Assembly: GCA_034440635.1 (NCBI GenBank)
Contig: JAOTON010001689.1
Coordinates: 38,501-102,500, forward strand
Source of the DNA: Lepas anatifera
Taxonomy: Eukaryota; Arthropoda; Thecostraca; Lepadidae
Direction: 5' to 3'
DNA length: 64,000 bases
Both the position numbers and the translations under genes were made by a program. The first letter of the stretch is position 1. Every line of letters starts with the position of its first letter. Below are positions 44,440 to 55,559 of the stretch, one piece after another. Below the pieces are notes generated by a model. The model was not told where the DNA came from. It did no database searches and worked only from the letters and a program-made list of their open reading frames with translations.

Positions 44440-44935
44440 GCTACTTCAGTCCGCTACTCCGCTATTTTTGGACTCTCTAAATGATAGAGCAGCGGTAGCG
44501 GCTTCCTATGACCAGAGTAACGGGTAGCGGACACAAAAGGCTACCTCTACCGAAAATGGTCAGGGTCAGGGTCATACCATGGTCAGGGAACACCCAAAAA
44601 AGATGAATATTGAGAAAAACGTTTTCCTCTATCGGTAATCCCAAAGGAGACGGAATAAATGTGTTTTATTTTGTGATTTTGTTCGCGTATCTTGCAGCGA
44701 AACTGCTACATTTGTACGCAATATACAGATAGGCGGCATTTTCCCTCAAGTTCATTTAAAAGACAGGGAAAACAATGTTTTAGGTAGCGCTTTGAAATAA
44801 AGAGAAGCGATAGCGGAGTAGCGGTTTCCTGATTTGGAAAAAGTAGCGCTAGTAGCGGTGCGGTCTCAGTTCGCCAATGTATAAGAAAAACCGGCAGCGG
44901 TTGAAAAAAATTCGGTAGTAGCACCGACCTCTGAT
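44440..44935. repeat. TAGCGG-rich imperfect inverted-repeat region
   Basis: GCTACTTCAGTCCGCTACTCC (44452-44472) and several TAGCGG words (44490-44530, 44810-44860) face each other in opposite orientation. It resembles a decayed MITE, but exact ends are not resolved. Confidence 0.45.
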
Positions 44936-45073
44936 GTCTTACAAGTGTGTGCTCTTGCACACTAAACCACCAGCATACACAATCACATGTCAGCTTCACC
45001 GACGCCGGCGCAACCGCTGCAACCGGGTCAGCCGGGCTCGTTCCAACGTTCTGGGGTTTGAATAAGCCAGGGC

Positions 45074-45239
45074 CAGTGTCAGATACAAGGGGGGATAAGG
45101 GGCTCAAGCCCGCCCCCGAAATGTCAGAGCGCCTATACTAAATACACAGCCGGAGGCCCGCTCCGAGGCACTGGCAGGCAAGGCTCGAGCACCCTAGCAC
45201 CTCCCCACCCCACGAAATGAGGTCCTGAATCCGCCACTG
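45074..45239. mobile_element. Short MITE, CAGTGGCGGATAC family, copy 2
   Basis: Begins CAGTGTCAGATACAAGG and ends GTCCTGAATCCGCCACTG. Same orientation and interior words as 39609-39751. No target duplication seen. Confidence 0.75.
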
Positions 45240-45247
45240 ATCACAGC

Positions 45248-47240
45248 GGATGCTGATTCGGAGAGCGCAAAAACCGCATGCCTTTTTACTACCACTATCT
45301 AACCGATCATCAGCACGCCCAGAAGACTGGGGATCGTAACTGTCACGAATCCCGCCTACCCGGACTCCGGTCTCAAGTGTAACACCACTGGGCATGGAAC
45401 TAAAAAAACTCGGAATATGTCGCCATCGTTTTGTTTTCAAATAACTATATGCTCATCTTACAGCAGCAGCTGCAGCAGAGTAGGTGTTGCTAAAGCTACA
45501 CCAGCGCCCAGATAAATGATGCCGGGTGGAAAATCATCCCACACAATAACAGTTACGACAGCCATAAACCGTAAATTTGCATCATGATTACATTATCATA
45601 CACGAAACATATTCACAGAATTTCGCAGACCAGAACAAGAACATGTGATCTACGCCTGAAATGCACAAAAATCCAACACAGCGTCAACCCTGTGCTTGAG
45701 AAAAGTGTGGCTTAGTGACGTGAAAGCAAATCCACCCGCACAACATTCTGATTATTAGCACTGACGGCTTTCAATTTCATATCTATGTTTATGCTTCATA
45801 TGTAGATCATGTTTCAAAAAGCGTTAGAACAGACCAGTGAGGCTTAATCTCCCAGATTCACCGTTATTCTTAATGTAACGATAAAGCTAAGGCCTCCGCT
45901 TACGGTCAGCATAAATAGTCAGCATCCCAACACGCCCGTAACAAGTATCCCAGAAACACACACTAATTCATCACAGGGATACATCAAGGCTCTGAGCAGA
46001 GGTAAACGTTCCCACGGTCAAAGCTGAGGTTGCTCACAGTGCCTCACGTGATGAGAGACCAAGGAAGCACCTTTCCGATCAGTCGCGGCAATCACGCTGA
46101 AATCACAGTGTCCTGAAATACGGTTTGCACCCGGGGGTGGAGAATTCCTGGCAAAATCTCTAGAGAGTGAGCGGAGAATCCAAGCTCATACAAAGCAGCT
46201 GGAGATACAGATTTACACATTTGTAATCCATGAGACAGAATTTCCATTTCACTTCTTGATCTTTTGAAAATCATGCATCCAAGTGAACACTGAGCTTTTG
46301 TACTTGATTTGATCCTGCTCAGACGGTATAAGTGATCACACAATGTAAGAACGAAACAGTGAATATTAGACATTGGAGCGAGAGAAAAGTTAATTCCGGC
46401 ATGATGAGCAAGTGGAAAATCAAACGTGCCTGGGCGTGGATCTCCACCCAAAGTCCTGCTTCTTGGGACACTGAAGTCACACCAAAGCCGCCAAAGCCGC
46501 AGCGGCCGTTGCGATGTCGTTTCCTCACCAGACACCACCCCGTCAAGTATTGTGCTTCTGGCGACTGTGATGGTGATCAGTGATCAGCTATGGACTCCAC
46601 CTTACCTCCAGCACGCGAAACAGAACACGCCCCGCTGGCCAAGTCAGCAACTCTGACGTCACAGAATCCAGTCCAGAGTCTCCAACACTCTTGACACATC
46701 TCCAACAAGCGATGCTGCACTCTGAGAGCGGTTCTGGTGCGTTACAAGAGGGAGATTAGCCGCTCCAAGCCAAATGCACGCCGAAGACCTCCCAATGGGC
46801 AGCGCTTTCTGTGTTTAACGCTCAGGGCCATCATAGTATGGACGATGGGAATGCTCATGAAGCAGAGACAGTAGAACTAGTGACGAAAATAATGACAGCA
46901 AACGCTGAAGCAACTAAGCCTCACTCCTTGCTGCCGGTTCGTGCGATGAGCTTATCATATTGGAAAACACCATCAGTTTCAGAGACATTAATTATACATC
47001 ACAGCAAAGGTAAAATGCATATACCTACAACAAAAAAAATTCACTTCACAACAAAAGTTTCACCTATTTCTCAACACCAAATAGGGTTTATTCTAAGCAC
47101 ATGATTTCAGTGAATACAACATGCACACACGGACCAGGTTCCCAAGCATCAGTCAACGGGCAAAAATCCTCCACCGACGACGTTTGATACACACATGCTG
47201 CCCCTTCCCTTCTCTGGCCTGTGACAGGCAGCGACCGGCT
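45248..47240. other. Unassigned region downstream of the small Maf gene
   Basis: No gene recognised. The open frames here have no recognisable domain. On the minus strand this is downstream of the Maf stop codon, so part may be 3' UTR. Confidence 0.35.
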
Positions 47241-47795
47241 CAGAGCCAAGGTAGCCACTAGTCCATCTCCCCTGCAGAGAAGAGCCAAGGTAGCCACTAG
47301 TCCATCTCCCCAGCAGAGAAGAGCCAAGGTAGCCACTAGTCCATCTCCCCAGTAGAGAAGAGTCAAGGTAGCCACTAGCCCAGCTTCAGCGGAGAAGAGC
47401 CAAGGTAGCCACTAGCCCAGCTCCAGCGGAGAAGAGCCAAGGTAGCCACTAGCCCAGTTCCAGCGGAGAAGAGCCAAGGTAGCCACTAGCCCAGCTCCAG
47501 CGGAGAAGAGCCAAGGTAGCCACTAGCCCAGCTCCAGCGGGAGAAGAGCCAAGGTAGCCACTAGTCCAGCTCCAGCGGAGAAGAGCCAAGGTAGCCACTA
47601 GTCCATCTCCCCAGCAGAGAAGAGCCAAGGTAGCCACTAGCCCAGCTCCAGCAGAGAAGAGCCAAGGTAGCCACTAGCCCAGCTCCAGCAGAGAAGAGTC
47701 AAGGTAGCCACTAGCCCAGCTCCAGCGGAGAAGAGCCAAGGTAGCCACTAGACCCAGCTCCAGCGGAGAAGAGCCAAGGTAGCCACTAGTCCAAA
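47241..47795. repeat. Minisatellite, about 37-bp unit, about 16 copies
   Basis: Units of GAAGAGCCAAGGTAGCCACT followed by AGCCCAGCTCCAGCGGA or AGTCCATCTCCCCAGCAGA. Two unit types alternate in blocks. It lies about 140 bp beyond the small Maf stop codon. Confidence 0.95.
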
Positions 47796-47855
47796 TCCAG
47801 CAGAGGGGAGAAAAGGCGATCACTGTTTCAGGTCCAGCGGAGAAGAGCCAAGGTT

Positions 47856-47966
47856 CAGAGTCGGGGCGCCCCCTGTTCCAGTTCAGAGTCGGGGCGCTCC
47901 TGTTCCAGTTCAGAGCCGGGGCACCCCCTGCTCCAGTTTAGAGCCGGGGCGCCTCCTGCTCCAGTT
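47856..47966. repeat. 27-29 bp tandem repeat spanning the small Maf stop codon
   Basis: About four units of CAGAGCCGGGGCGCC(T/C)CCTGCTCCAGTT. The most upstream unit on the minus strand codes the last nine residues (ELEQEAPRL) and the next begins with the TAA stop (47940-47938). Confidence 0.9.
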
Positions 47967-48148
47967 CGGCCGGCAGCGCGATGTTCCTCTCGCGGGCGAA
48001 GCTCCTGATGGCGTCGTACTTCTGGTAGTAGGACTGGATCTCGGCCCGCATGCGGCGGTTGTCGTCGACGGTGCGCTGTCGCTCCCGCTCCTCCACCGAG
48101 CGCTCCGTCTCCAGCTCGTCCTTCTGCTCCAGCCGCTTCACCCGGCAG
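47938..48148 (-). CDS. maf-S: Small Maf transcription factor, exon with leucine-zipper region and stop
   Basis: After the acceptor GGCGCCGGCAG the exon reads CRVKRLEQKDELETER, then DDNRRMRAEIQSYYQKYDAI and RSFARERNIALPAELE, and ends at TAA. It aligns without gaps to the small Maf (MafF/G/K) zipper, which in vertebrates starts CRVKRVTQKEELE and ends SKYEALQTFAR. Small Mafs are bZIP proteins without a transactivation domain that dimerise with CNC factors at Maf recognition/antioxidant elements. The first base (C) joins AG of the upstream exon to make Ser in AAS-CRVKR, so the splice phase is exact. The heptad positions read L, E, T, M, Y, I rather than mostly Leu. The C-terminus is short and made by a local tandem repeat. 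The intron to 50376 is 2227 bp. Confidence 0.92.
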
Positions 48149-48164
48149 CTGCCGGCGCCACAAC

Positions 48165-49250
48165 ACACCGCTAAGTACGGCGCACTACTGAGTACAACAC
48201 ACCGCTGAGTATGGCGAACTCCTGAGTACAACACACACGAGTGAGTACAACACACCGCTGAGTACGGCGCACAACTGAGCACAACACACCGCTGAGTACG
48301 GCGCACTACTGAGTACAACACACCGCTGAGTACGGCGCACTACTGAGTACAACACACCGCTGAGTACGGCACACAACTGAGTACGGCACACAACTGAGTA
48401 CAACACACCGCTGAGTACGGCGCACTACTGAGTACAACACACCGCTGAGTATGGCGAACTCCTGAGTACAACACACACGACTGAGTACAACACACCGCTG
48501 AGTACGGCGCACAACTGAGTACAACACACCGCTGAGTACGGCGCACTACTGAGTACAACACACCGCTGAGTACGGCGCACTACTGAGTACAACACACCGC
48601 TGAGTACGGCACACAACTGAGTACGGCACACAACTGAGTACAACACACCGCTGAGTACGGCGCACTACTGAGTACAACACATCGCTGAGTACGGCTCACA
48701 ACTGAGTACAACACACCACTGAGTACGGCACACAACTGAGTACAACACACCGCTGAGTACGGCACACAACTGAGTACGGCACACAACTGAGTACAGCACA
48801 CAACTGAGCACAACACACCGCTGAGTACGGCACACAACTGAGTACGGCACACAACTGAGTACGGCACACAACTGAGTACGGCACACAACTGAGTACAACA
48901 CACCGCTGAGTACGGCACACAACTGAGTACGGCACACAACTGAGTACAACACACCGCTGAGTACGACACACAACTGAGTACAACACACCGTTGAGTACGG
49001 CACACAACTGAGTAAAACACACCGCTGAGTACGGCACACAACTGAGTACGGCACACAACTGAGTACAACACACCGCTGAGTACGGCACACAACTGAGTAC
49101 AACACACCGCTGAGTACGGCACACAACTGAGTACGGCACACAACTCAGTACGGCACACAACTGAGTACGGCACACGATTGAGTACAACACACCGCTGTGT
49201 ACGGCACACTACTGAGTACAACACACAACTGAGTACGGTGACACACCACT
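48165..49250. repeat. 17-bp compound minisatellite in the small Maf intron, over 60 units
   Basis: Two 17-mers, CTGAGTACGGCACACAA and CTGAGTACAACACACCG, plus minor variants (GCGCACTACTG, ATGGCGAACTC) alternate. A higher-order period of 240 bp is visible: 48181-48420 is repeated almost exactly at 48421-48660. Because 17 is not a multiple of 3 the unit cycles through all frames, giving long minus-strand open frames of CVPYSVVCRTQ type that are not genes. Confidence 0.96.
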
Positions 49251-50038
49251 GTATACCCCTGACGAACAAAATGACGAAGCAACTTCGATTGCATTTGGGA
49301 CGACCTTTCGATAGTTTTTTTTACACATCTCGCTAGCTTTCTTAGTTTTCGAGCTCGAAGGAGATCTTTTTACCCTTACTAGGGCGAAAGTGGCCCATAC
49401 CCGCCACCAGGGGCGGATGTTAACAACTGAATATCTGCTGAAATGTTTTTTATTTCTGTCGCCCAATTTAACTATCTAACACGTGTTATGAGCGCAAAAT
49501 AACATCCGATGTCGATGGACCCAAAACACCACCGATAATGACAATGAATCACTTCCGCATAGAAGCTGGGGGCCATTCTTTATCCCCAGCATCTCCGACT
49601 GGTTTCCAGTCCGTCCAAGTTTCCTCCACCGTGGATCGGTGCCCCCAAGAACCGAAAAGCTGCCGAACCGCTCCCCGTTCGGCAGTGACTTTAGTGTCCT
49701 TCGCTGAAGACCCTTATGACTCTATTACAGGGCTCATTGTGCGGATAAGGAAACAATGACCCGCTAAATAAAACAAGAATACCCTTCCAGCTGCCAAGGC
49801 GTGCCCATTGGTGCCCCTAGAGTGCCGTTCTACCTGTATGATATAAAATTTGGGACCATACTGCTTATTTTATCAGCCAGAAGATGTTACTGAGATCGAA
49901 ACCGAGCATCAATGCTATGTAAAAACTGAAACATAAATGGATTCTGGACTCTGGATTCAGCTTTCTGAGCACAGGCCAGCGTACATACAAACGAATAAAA
50001 GCCCTACATATGCTTCTGAGTTCTGAGAATACGGTGAA
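49251..50038. other. Remainder of the small Maf intron
   Basis: No gene. 49375-49426 (CTAGGGCGAAAGTGGC, CAGGGGCGGATGTTAAC) looks like a decayed right end of a TTAA-type MITE. Confidence 0.4.
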
Positions 50039-50180
50039 CGGTGGCAGATACCAGGGGGGCTAGGACGACCCACCTCCAAATGTCAGAGTATCTATAGTTA
50101 ATGCATAGCCAGAGGCTGTTGCGAGGCAATGGCGGGGGCGGCTCGAGCCCCCCTGAAATGAAGTCCTGGATCCGCCACTG
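50039..50180. mobile_element. Short MITE, CAGTGGCGGATAC family, copy 3, in the small Maf intron
   Basis: Begins CGGTGGCAGATACCAGG and ends GTCCTGGATCCGCCACTG. The flanks ACGGTGAA and GGTGTGAA agree at 5 of 8 positions, a weak sign of an 8-bp target duplication. Confidence 0.75.
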
Positions 50181-50375
50181 GGTGTGAAATACGAGAACAG
50201 CCGTCACTGACATAATACTCGTGGGTGGTGGGGACTGGTAGGGGGCTACTCCCATTTCCCACGAGTAGGACGAGGTCATCTCCCCAAGTAACAAGACGCC
50301 GGAGAATATATTTCCCCAAAGTGCAGTGACAAACAATATTTACCCGACAGCCTGCGTGTTGCCGGTGGAGCTCAC

Positions 50376-50540
50376 CTGGCGGCGTAGCCTCTGTTCTTGA
50401 GGGTGCGTCTGCGCTGCTTCATCTTGAGCGCCTCCTCGCGTGTAAGACCACGCATCTTCAGCTGTCGGTTGAGGGTCGCGGACGCTGATGCTGACCAACT
50501 CATCGTCGCTGATGAGGGAGGACGGCGGGCTCAGCGGCGC
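50376..50540 (-). CDS. maf-S: Small Maf transcription factor, exon with extended homology and basic regions (one-base frameshift)
   Basis: The minus strand reads SSLISDDELVSISVRD in one frame and, from the next bases, LNRQLKMRGLTREEALKMK, QRRRTLKNRGYAA in the next frame, ending AG before the donor GTGAGC (50375 down). Together these are the small Maf extended homology region and the DNA-binding basic region. The frames are joined by one extra C in CCC at 50473-50475. Removing it would make the family sequence continuous, so it may be an assembly error, a somatic/allelic change, or a real lesion. In the bZIP frame an ATG at 50503-50501 (MSWSASASAT then LNRQ) could still start a 112-residue protein with intact basic region. 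The 5' edge (acceptor-like ACCGACAG before 50540) is uncertain, and sequence beyond it joins a local repeat. Confidence 0.88.
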
Positions 50541-50620
50541 CTGTCGGTGTTTACGGTCATGAACTCTGGCTTTGTCGGTTCCACAGTGCTGTCAGCGTCA
50601 CAGCATTCACTGCCTATGTG

Positions 50621-50663
<43 letters not shown>

Positions 50664-50860
50664 TATACACTGTCTGTATGTCTGACTGTATACTATACAG
50701 TCACAAACTCTCAGCTCAGCGGCACGGTCGATGTTTACAGTCATGAACTATCGGCCCTGTCAGAGTATACAGTCACTAGCTCTCAGCACAGTGGCCCCGT
50801 CAGTATCACGGTGAACAGTCATTATCAGCACAACAGTCCTGTCAGTCACAAACTCCCAAA
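50541..50860. repeat. Imperfect about 60-bp repeats and TA microsatellite upstream of the Maf exon
   Basis: GTCGGTGTTTACGGTCATGA (50543) recurs as GTCGATGTTTACAGTCATGA (50728) and in weaker form at 50760-50830. A (TA)n run lies at 50625-50660. Confidence 0.7.
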
Positions 50861-52089
50861 GGGTGTCAGAGCCAAGTACCTAACACACAAAAAGCAGCGG
50901 TATATCACACATAAAAATGAGGGAAAATAAACAAATCTTTAACCGTTCTCCAAGGTTTAGCAATATCTGTTTCATCCAGGTTCCCCTACAACCATAAATT
51001 TAATGAGATCATATGTACCAGGATTATTAAACTGTGCTAAAAAGGCTTTACTTGAAAAGTGTACAGTTTAGTATAAATAGCACAGAAGTGACTAGAAAAT
51101 TCACAATTCCCAGGCGCTTTTCTCCACCCAACACCCTGGGATTTGGAACACTGCACAACAGCCATGAAAATTCCACGAGCTCCTGCGCATGTCATAGATT
51201 CATGCAAACTGCCAGCAAAAATGTGCTGGCTGGTGTAACAGCAGTCATATAAACAGATAATGCAGTGCAAGCACCTGTCCATGACATTTCTAAATTACCA
51301 TACTGTTCCCTAGCTTCATTAAAACCTTAGCAATCTGGTCATTAGAAGTGAAGCAGAGTACTAGCCAATGTGCAAAGTATGGCAACTTCAACGAGATCTT
51401 GTCTGTGCCGTGCCCTTGGCGACAGGAGCGTGTGGTGCAAATTTTATTAACCTCTTGTGAATTTGCAAGGCTGGTGTGAGGGAGGCAACACTGAAAAACA
51501 AACAAATACCTTATGGATGAATAGTTATAAAGACACCTGAGGGAGCCTTGTAAAACTGACTAACAAGAGAGGGAGCATGGTGTCGCACATTCTTCTGCCT
51601 GGTATATTGCAGATTGGTGCAAGTTTTAGATGGCTGGCGGTGCGAATTTGCGCGAAAATTTTACATGACTGGTGCTACCCGGATGGCCTGCCATACTTTG
51701 CAGACTGGAATACTAGTAGTCAATGGGGCGGGGGTCGTCGACGGCACTGGATACCAGTCGGCAGAACGTGGCAGGCGACTCGACGAGGCGCTTGGGGCAG
51801 CCCAAAGCCTGCCCCAATTGGGGCAGAAATTTGGTTGCTGGGGCAGACTCAAACGGGGGGGGAATTTTTTACCGATACAAGTTTTATTTACATTAATTTA
51901 AACCAGACGCCCAGACATACAATAAAACCATGCATCCGACCTGGCAACGATGACGTACTCACGACCCTCCACGTATCAAAGCAATAGAAACTCACGTACA
52001 GCAGCTATCTTGCATTCAAGATGCACGATTTCAAGGATACCTTTATTCAAAGGTATATTTAAGAGCGATGTTTCTTCGCATTGGTGACG
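50861..52089. other. Unassigned region
   Basis: No gene recognised. 51720-51850 contains CCTGCCCCAATTGGGGCAG, a palindrome whose GCTGCCCCAA words recur at 55400-55490. Confidence 0.4.
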
Positions 52090-52997
52090 TCATTTGCCCC
52101 CGCTTTCAAGCAGTATCATCGATTAAAAATATGTCTATTGACAATTCCTAATTTCTATCTGTTCGCTGATGACACGGCCCTCCTATATTCCGCTGACAAC
52201 TTATCGCAACAACAATGCAAAATTAACGACTCCCTCCCAGATATCACGTCCTGGCTGCTGTGCAACAGACTCACAATCAATGCAGAAAAGTAGTCTTATC
52301 AACTCTTTTCTACGTCATCAAAAAAATACCTGAATATTGCTCTCAATAATATCCCTCTTCACCGTAAATTTTCAGTCAAGTACCTAGGCATTACTCTCGA
52401 TGAGGATCTGAAGTGGACAAGTCACATTAAAAACGTTGAGAACGCGATTTCCCGAAACATCGGAATTATCTCGAGGTCCAAACACATATTTGACTCCAGT
52501 CACCTCCTCCTGCTGTATAATTCTCTCGTGCTCCCATATCTACGTTATTGTTAACTGTGTGGGGGAAGGCATTTCCCTACCGCCTTAATAAATTAATCAC
52601 TTTGCAAAAGATAATTATTGTAATCGACAAAACTGACCGTGTAGCTCATACCAGCTCCTTGCTCAAAAAGTACAAAATTCTAAAACTAACCGACCTGATC
52701 GAAGTCAGCCCTATCAATATGTTGCATAACTATTTACGCCGCACGGTACCATATGCTTTTTTCAAACAAAATACAGTTAGTGCAACCTAACCAAACTGGG
52801 AGAGATGTTAGGCACGTTCAGCATTTTGCTAAGCAATTAGCTCCCACCCTTTTTCGCAAATTTTCTTTTTTATTGCCGCCCCTCAAAGTTGGAACAAAGT
52901 TATCGCCTCAAAAACAAGATGTTTAGACGACGTACCCCTGAGTAAAAGCTTCTTCCGCAAGGTTGTAGCAAAACTGTTTCTAGAGTATTACTAATCT
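52090..52997 (+). pseudogene. CR1/L2-like LINE fragment: RT palm to C-terminus
   Basis: Reads FYLFADDTALLYSADNLS (catalytic ADD), then LLCNRLTINAEK, stop, KFSVKYLGITLDEDLKWTSH, IKNVENAISRNIGIISRSKH, LLLLYNSLVLPYLRYC, stop, and in other frames LYRLNKLITLQKIIIVI-like, KILKLTDLIEVSPINML and finally SWNKVIASKTRCLDDVPLSK. This is the order of the second half of a CR1/L2-type ORF2. Stops and frame changes show decay. The 5' end is truncated just before the YADD. A short ATAACG/TAACG-rich tail follows at about 53070-53145. Confidence 0.82.
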
Positions 52998-53639
52998 TAG
53001 TGTTTGTATATGCCGATATGCACTGTCTACCATTCGCTTGCTTTCACTCGCTCTCTTGATTGTTGTAACAATATAACGTTAAGTTTGCCGCAATATAACA
53101 AATGTTACTATTGTAACCAACGTAACTAACATATCGTAAATTTTGCCGCAAAGAAATTTTTGATTAGTGCAACTGTTGGAGCTCTCACAGGCAGGTCTCA
53201 GGCACCTCCCTGTCGTTCCCGTAAATCCCGGCTCTATTTTGCGCGCACCCAATCACTTCATGATCACTAAATAAATCAGGCGCACTTCCACTCTCCTCTT
53301 TCCGCCCCCTCACAATAACACATGCTTCCCACAGGACTCTGGAGAGTTGCTGGACAGGGAGCCTCTCCAACAACTCACGTGCGGCGTGCGGCCGGGGACC
53401 GCGCGGTCCGGCCCGACGGACTATAGGACGGCCCTCTCCCCCCCCGCCCTCCACCGACGCGCACGCCTGCACGATCGAAAGCAGGCGCACTCATGGAAGG
53501 CGTTGAAAACGTGCCGCTAACCGCTATGAGACGCGTACCTCAGCCCGATGCGCTGCCGAGATTGGGCTCGGTGGTGTCGCCCGTTGTTCGTGTGGGTGGC
53601 GCCACCTATGTTTCTCGCTATTTGTGAGTGACGCCGTCT
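52998..53639. other. Unassigned, GC-rich at 53330-53500
   Basis: No gene recognised. The GC-rich patch could be promoter-like but nothing proves it. Confidence 0.35.
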
Positions 53640-53689
53640 GAGCGGGGCGGGGGTGGGGTCGACGGCAACTGGCGATGGCGCTTTTAATG

Positions 53690-53815
53690 TGTACGCTTTT
53701 TTAACCATTTGCTGCATGTTTCCTCCTCCATTCTCTTCCTCCAGCGGAATCTTTCCTATACTTTGTATGTATTGTTTTATGTGATTTTATTCTGCAATAT
53801 ATGTATGGATGTACA
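53690..53815 (+). repeat. Dispersed repeat, left copy (right copy at 55560-55690)
   Basis: GCTGCATGTTTCCTCCTCCA through TTATTCTGCAATATATGT matches 55577-55683 in the same orientation with small changes. The two copies bracket the telomere-like array. 53816-54644 is AT-rich with nothing recognised. Confidence 0.75.
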
Positions 53816-54644
53816 ACTATAATTGAATAGAATAATTTTTACACAGTTAAAGCATTTTGTTCCCAATGATTTCTCACATTTCCATGAAAGCATCACAAAA
53901 TTTGGAATATTTTCAAAAGACTCAACAGAAGAAAGATCCCCTTACGCCCCAGTGGCATAACACCTGCATGCATTCAAGGGAGGGGGGCTGGCATGATTTG
54001 CCAGCCTTTGGCGATCAAAACATAGCATAGGAAATGTAAAAAAAGCTACATACAGGGAAATTTTATTTTTAGTTCCTAAGATTGTTTTATGTAACTAAAA
54101 CTAGGTTTGGATTACAAATTTAGAAAATAATTCTAAATTTAGCTTTTGAAAGGCGCCCAATGCCTGATTTCCTTATTCACTTCCAGGAACTTTCTGTCAA
54201 CTAGGAATTTCCTTCATCTGGTATCTTGAACCATGTTTAGTTTGATGACAAATATGACGATTTTGACACAAATAAGCTTTTCCAGCGCAAATTTAACTAA
54301 TAATTATCATTTATTTTCTTTATTTTTCTTCTTCCCTCTGTGATTACCCAGCCTGACTGCGGCGCACCTACATATAACCGTCCAACTGCAAAAATGTGTA
54401 AAATCACAAAAAGGTGGTTCATACTTAACTGTAGAATGTTCCTTCATGTTTTAGCTATGAAATAAGACAGAAATCAAAGTATAACACGCACTTCCACAAC
54501 ATTAATCAAAATGTAAGCAATAAATACCGCATCGACACGTCCATACGCTCTGAACCAATAATTCCAAAGAAAGTTGTGTGATGTTATGTGTAGAGAATAT
54601 GGGTAGAAATTTCAAAAAGAGAAATTCACTAGTTTGAACTAAAT

Positions 54645-55040
54645 CAAACCAAACCAAACCAAACCAAACCAAACCTAGCCTAGCCTAGCCTAGCCTAGCC
54701 TAGCCTAGCCTAGCCTAGCCTAGCCTAGCCTAGCCTAACCTAGCCTAACCTAACCTAACCTAACCTAACCTAACCTAACCTAACCTAACCTAACCTAACC
54801 TAACCTAACCTAACCTAACCTAACCTAACCTAACCTAACCTAACCTAACCTAACCTAACCTAACCTAACCTAACCTAACCTAACCTAACCTAACCTAACC
54901 TAACCTAACCTAACCTAACCTAACCTAACCTAACCTAACCTAACCTAACCTAACCTAACCTAACCTAACCTAACCTAATCTACCCTAGCCTAGCCTAGCC
55001 TAGCCTAGCCTAGCCTAGCCTAACCCTAACCCTAACCTAA
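54645..55040. repeat. Interstitial telomere-like array (CCTAA)n with CCAAA and CCTAG blocks
   Basis: Five-base units are arranged in blocks: CCAAA (54645-54674), CCTAG (54675-54735), a long CCTAA block (about 54736-54980), CCTAG again (about 54985-55020), then two CCCTAA. TTAGG on the minus strand is the usual arthropod telomere unit. It is internal, so it is a relic of a fusion, break repair or local amplification. Confidence 0.96.
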
Positions 55041-55070
55041 GCATGTCTCGATTTAGAGAGCCGGCCTTAG

Positions 55071-55154
55071 GGTACCAATCGTCAGTCAGCCTTTAGCAAT
55101 CATAAAGGTACCAATCGTCAGTCAGCTGATGGTTTCCATAAGCTGACTGACGAT
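55071..55154. repeat. Direct repeat and hairpin next to the telomere-like array
   Basis: GGTACCAATCGTCAGTCAGC occurs at 55071-55090 and 55107-55126. The second copy forms a perfect 14-bp stem (ATCGTCAGTCAGCT at 55114-55127 with AGCTGACTGACGAT at 55141-55154) with a 13-base loop. Confidence 0.85.
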
Positions 55155-55559
55155 CAGCTGCCATTGTCTTCGTCAATTCCGGTGTTTTGTTTATTTACGG
55201 CGATGGAAGGCGCGTGATTATGATGTTCGGGTTTAGTAAGTGTTGAAAATCAGGGTTTAAGTAGGAGTGGTGCTACAGGACCTCACTTAATGGAAAGAGG
55301 GTGTCTTGCTGATTTTAAAAATGTATCATTTCTATAGAAAATATTTCGGGAAAGTGGATGTCTTATTTAAGGTCAGCCCTGACTGCTGCTCCAAGTACTA
55401 GAACCTGCCCCACGAGCCCCTCTCTGCCCCAAGCTTAACGAAAAGCTGCCCCAAATCAGTAGGTCTGCCCCGAGGCTGCCCCAATGAGATATCATAAAAA
55501 TCTGCCACGCTCTGCAGACCGGACTGGTTATAGTGTTTAGTGTTTTTACTGTGTACAAG

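Noticed and set aside
47938..48148. RAD50-like or other coiled-coil protein
   Set aside because: Considered at first from the charged helix, but CRVKR plus the ungapped match to small Maf zippers and the phase-matched basic-region exon at 50376-50540 settle it.
48165..49250. CRISPR-like array
   Set aside because: The 17-mers are contiguous with no unique spacers, and the DNA is eukaryotic.
48185..49269. Long minus-strand open frames of repeated CVPYSVVCRTQLCAVLSG type
   Set aside because: They are produced by a 17-bp satellite that cycles through all frames; no start context, no family, and it lies in an intron.
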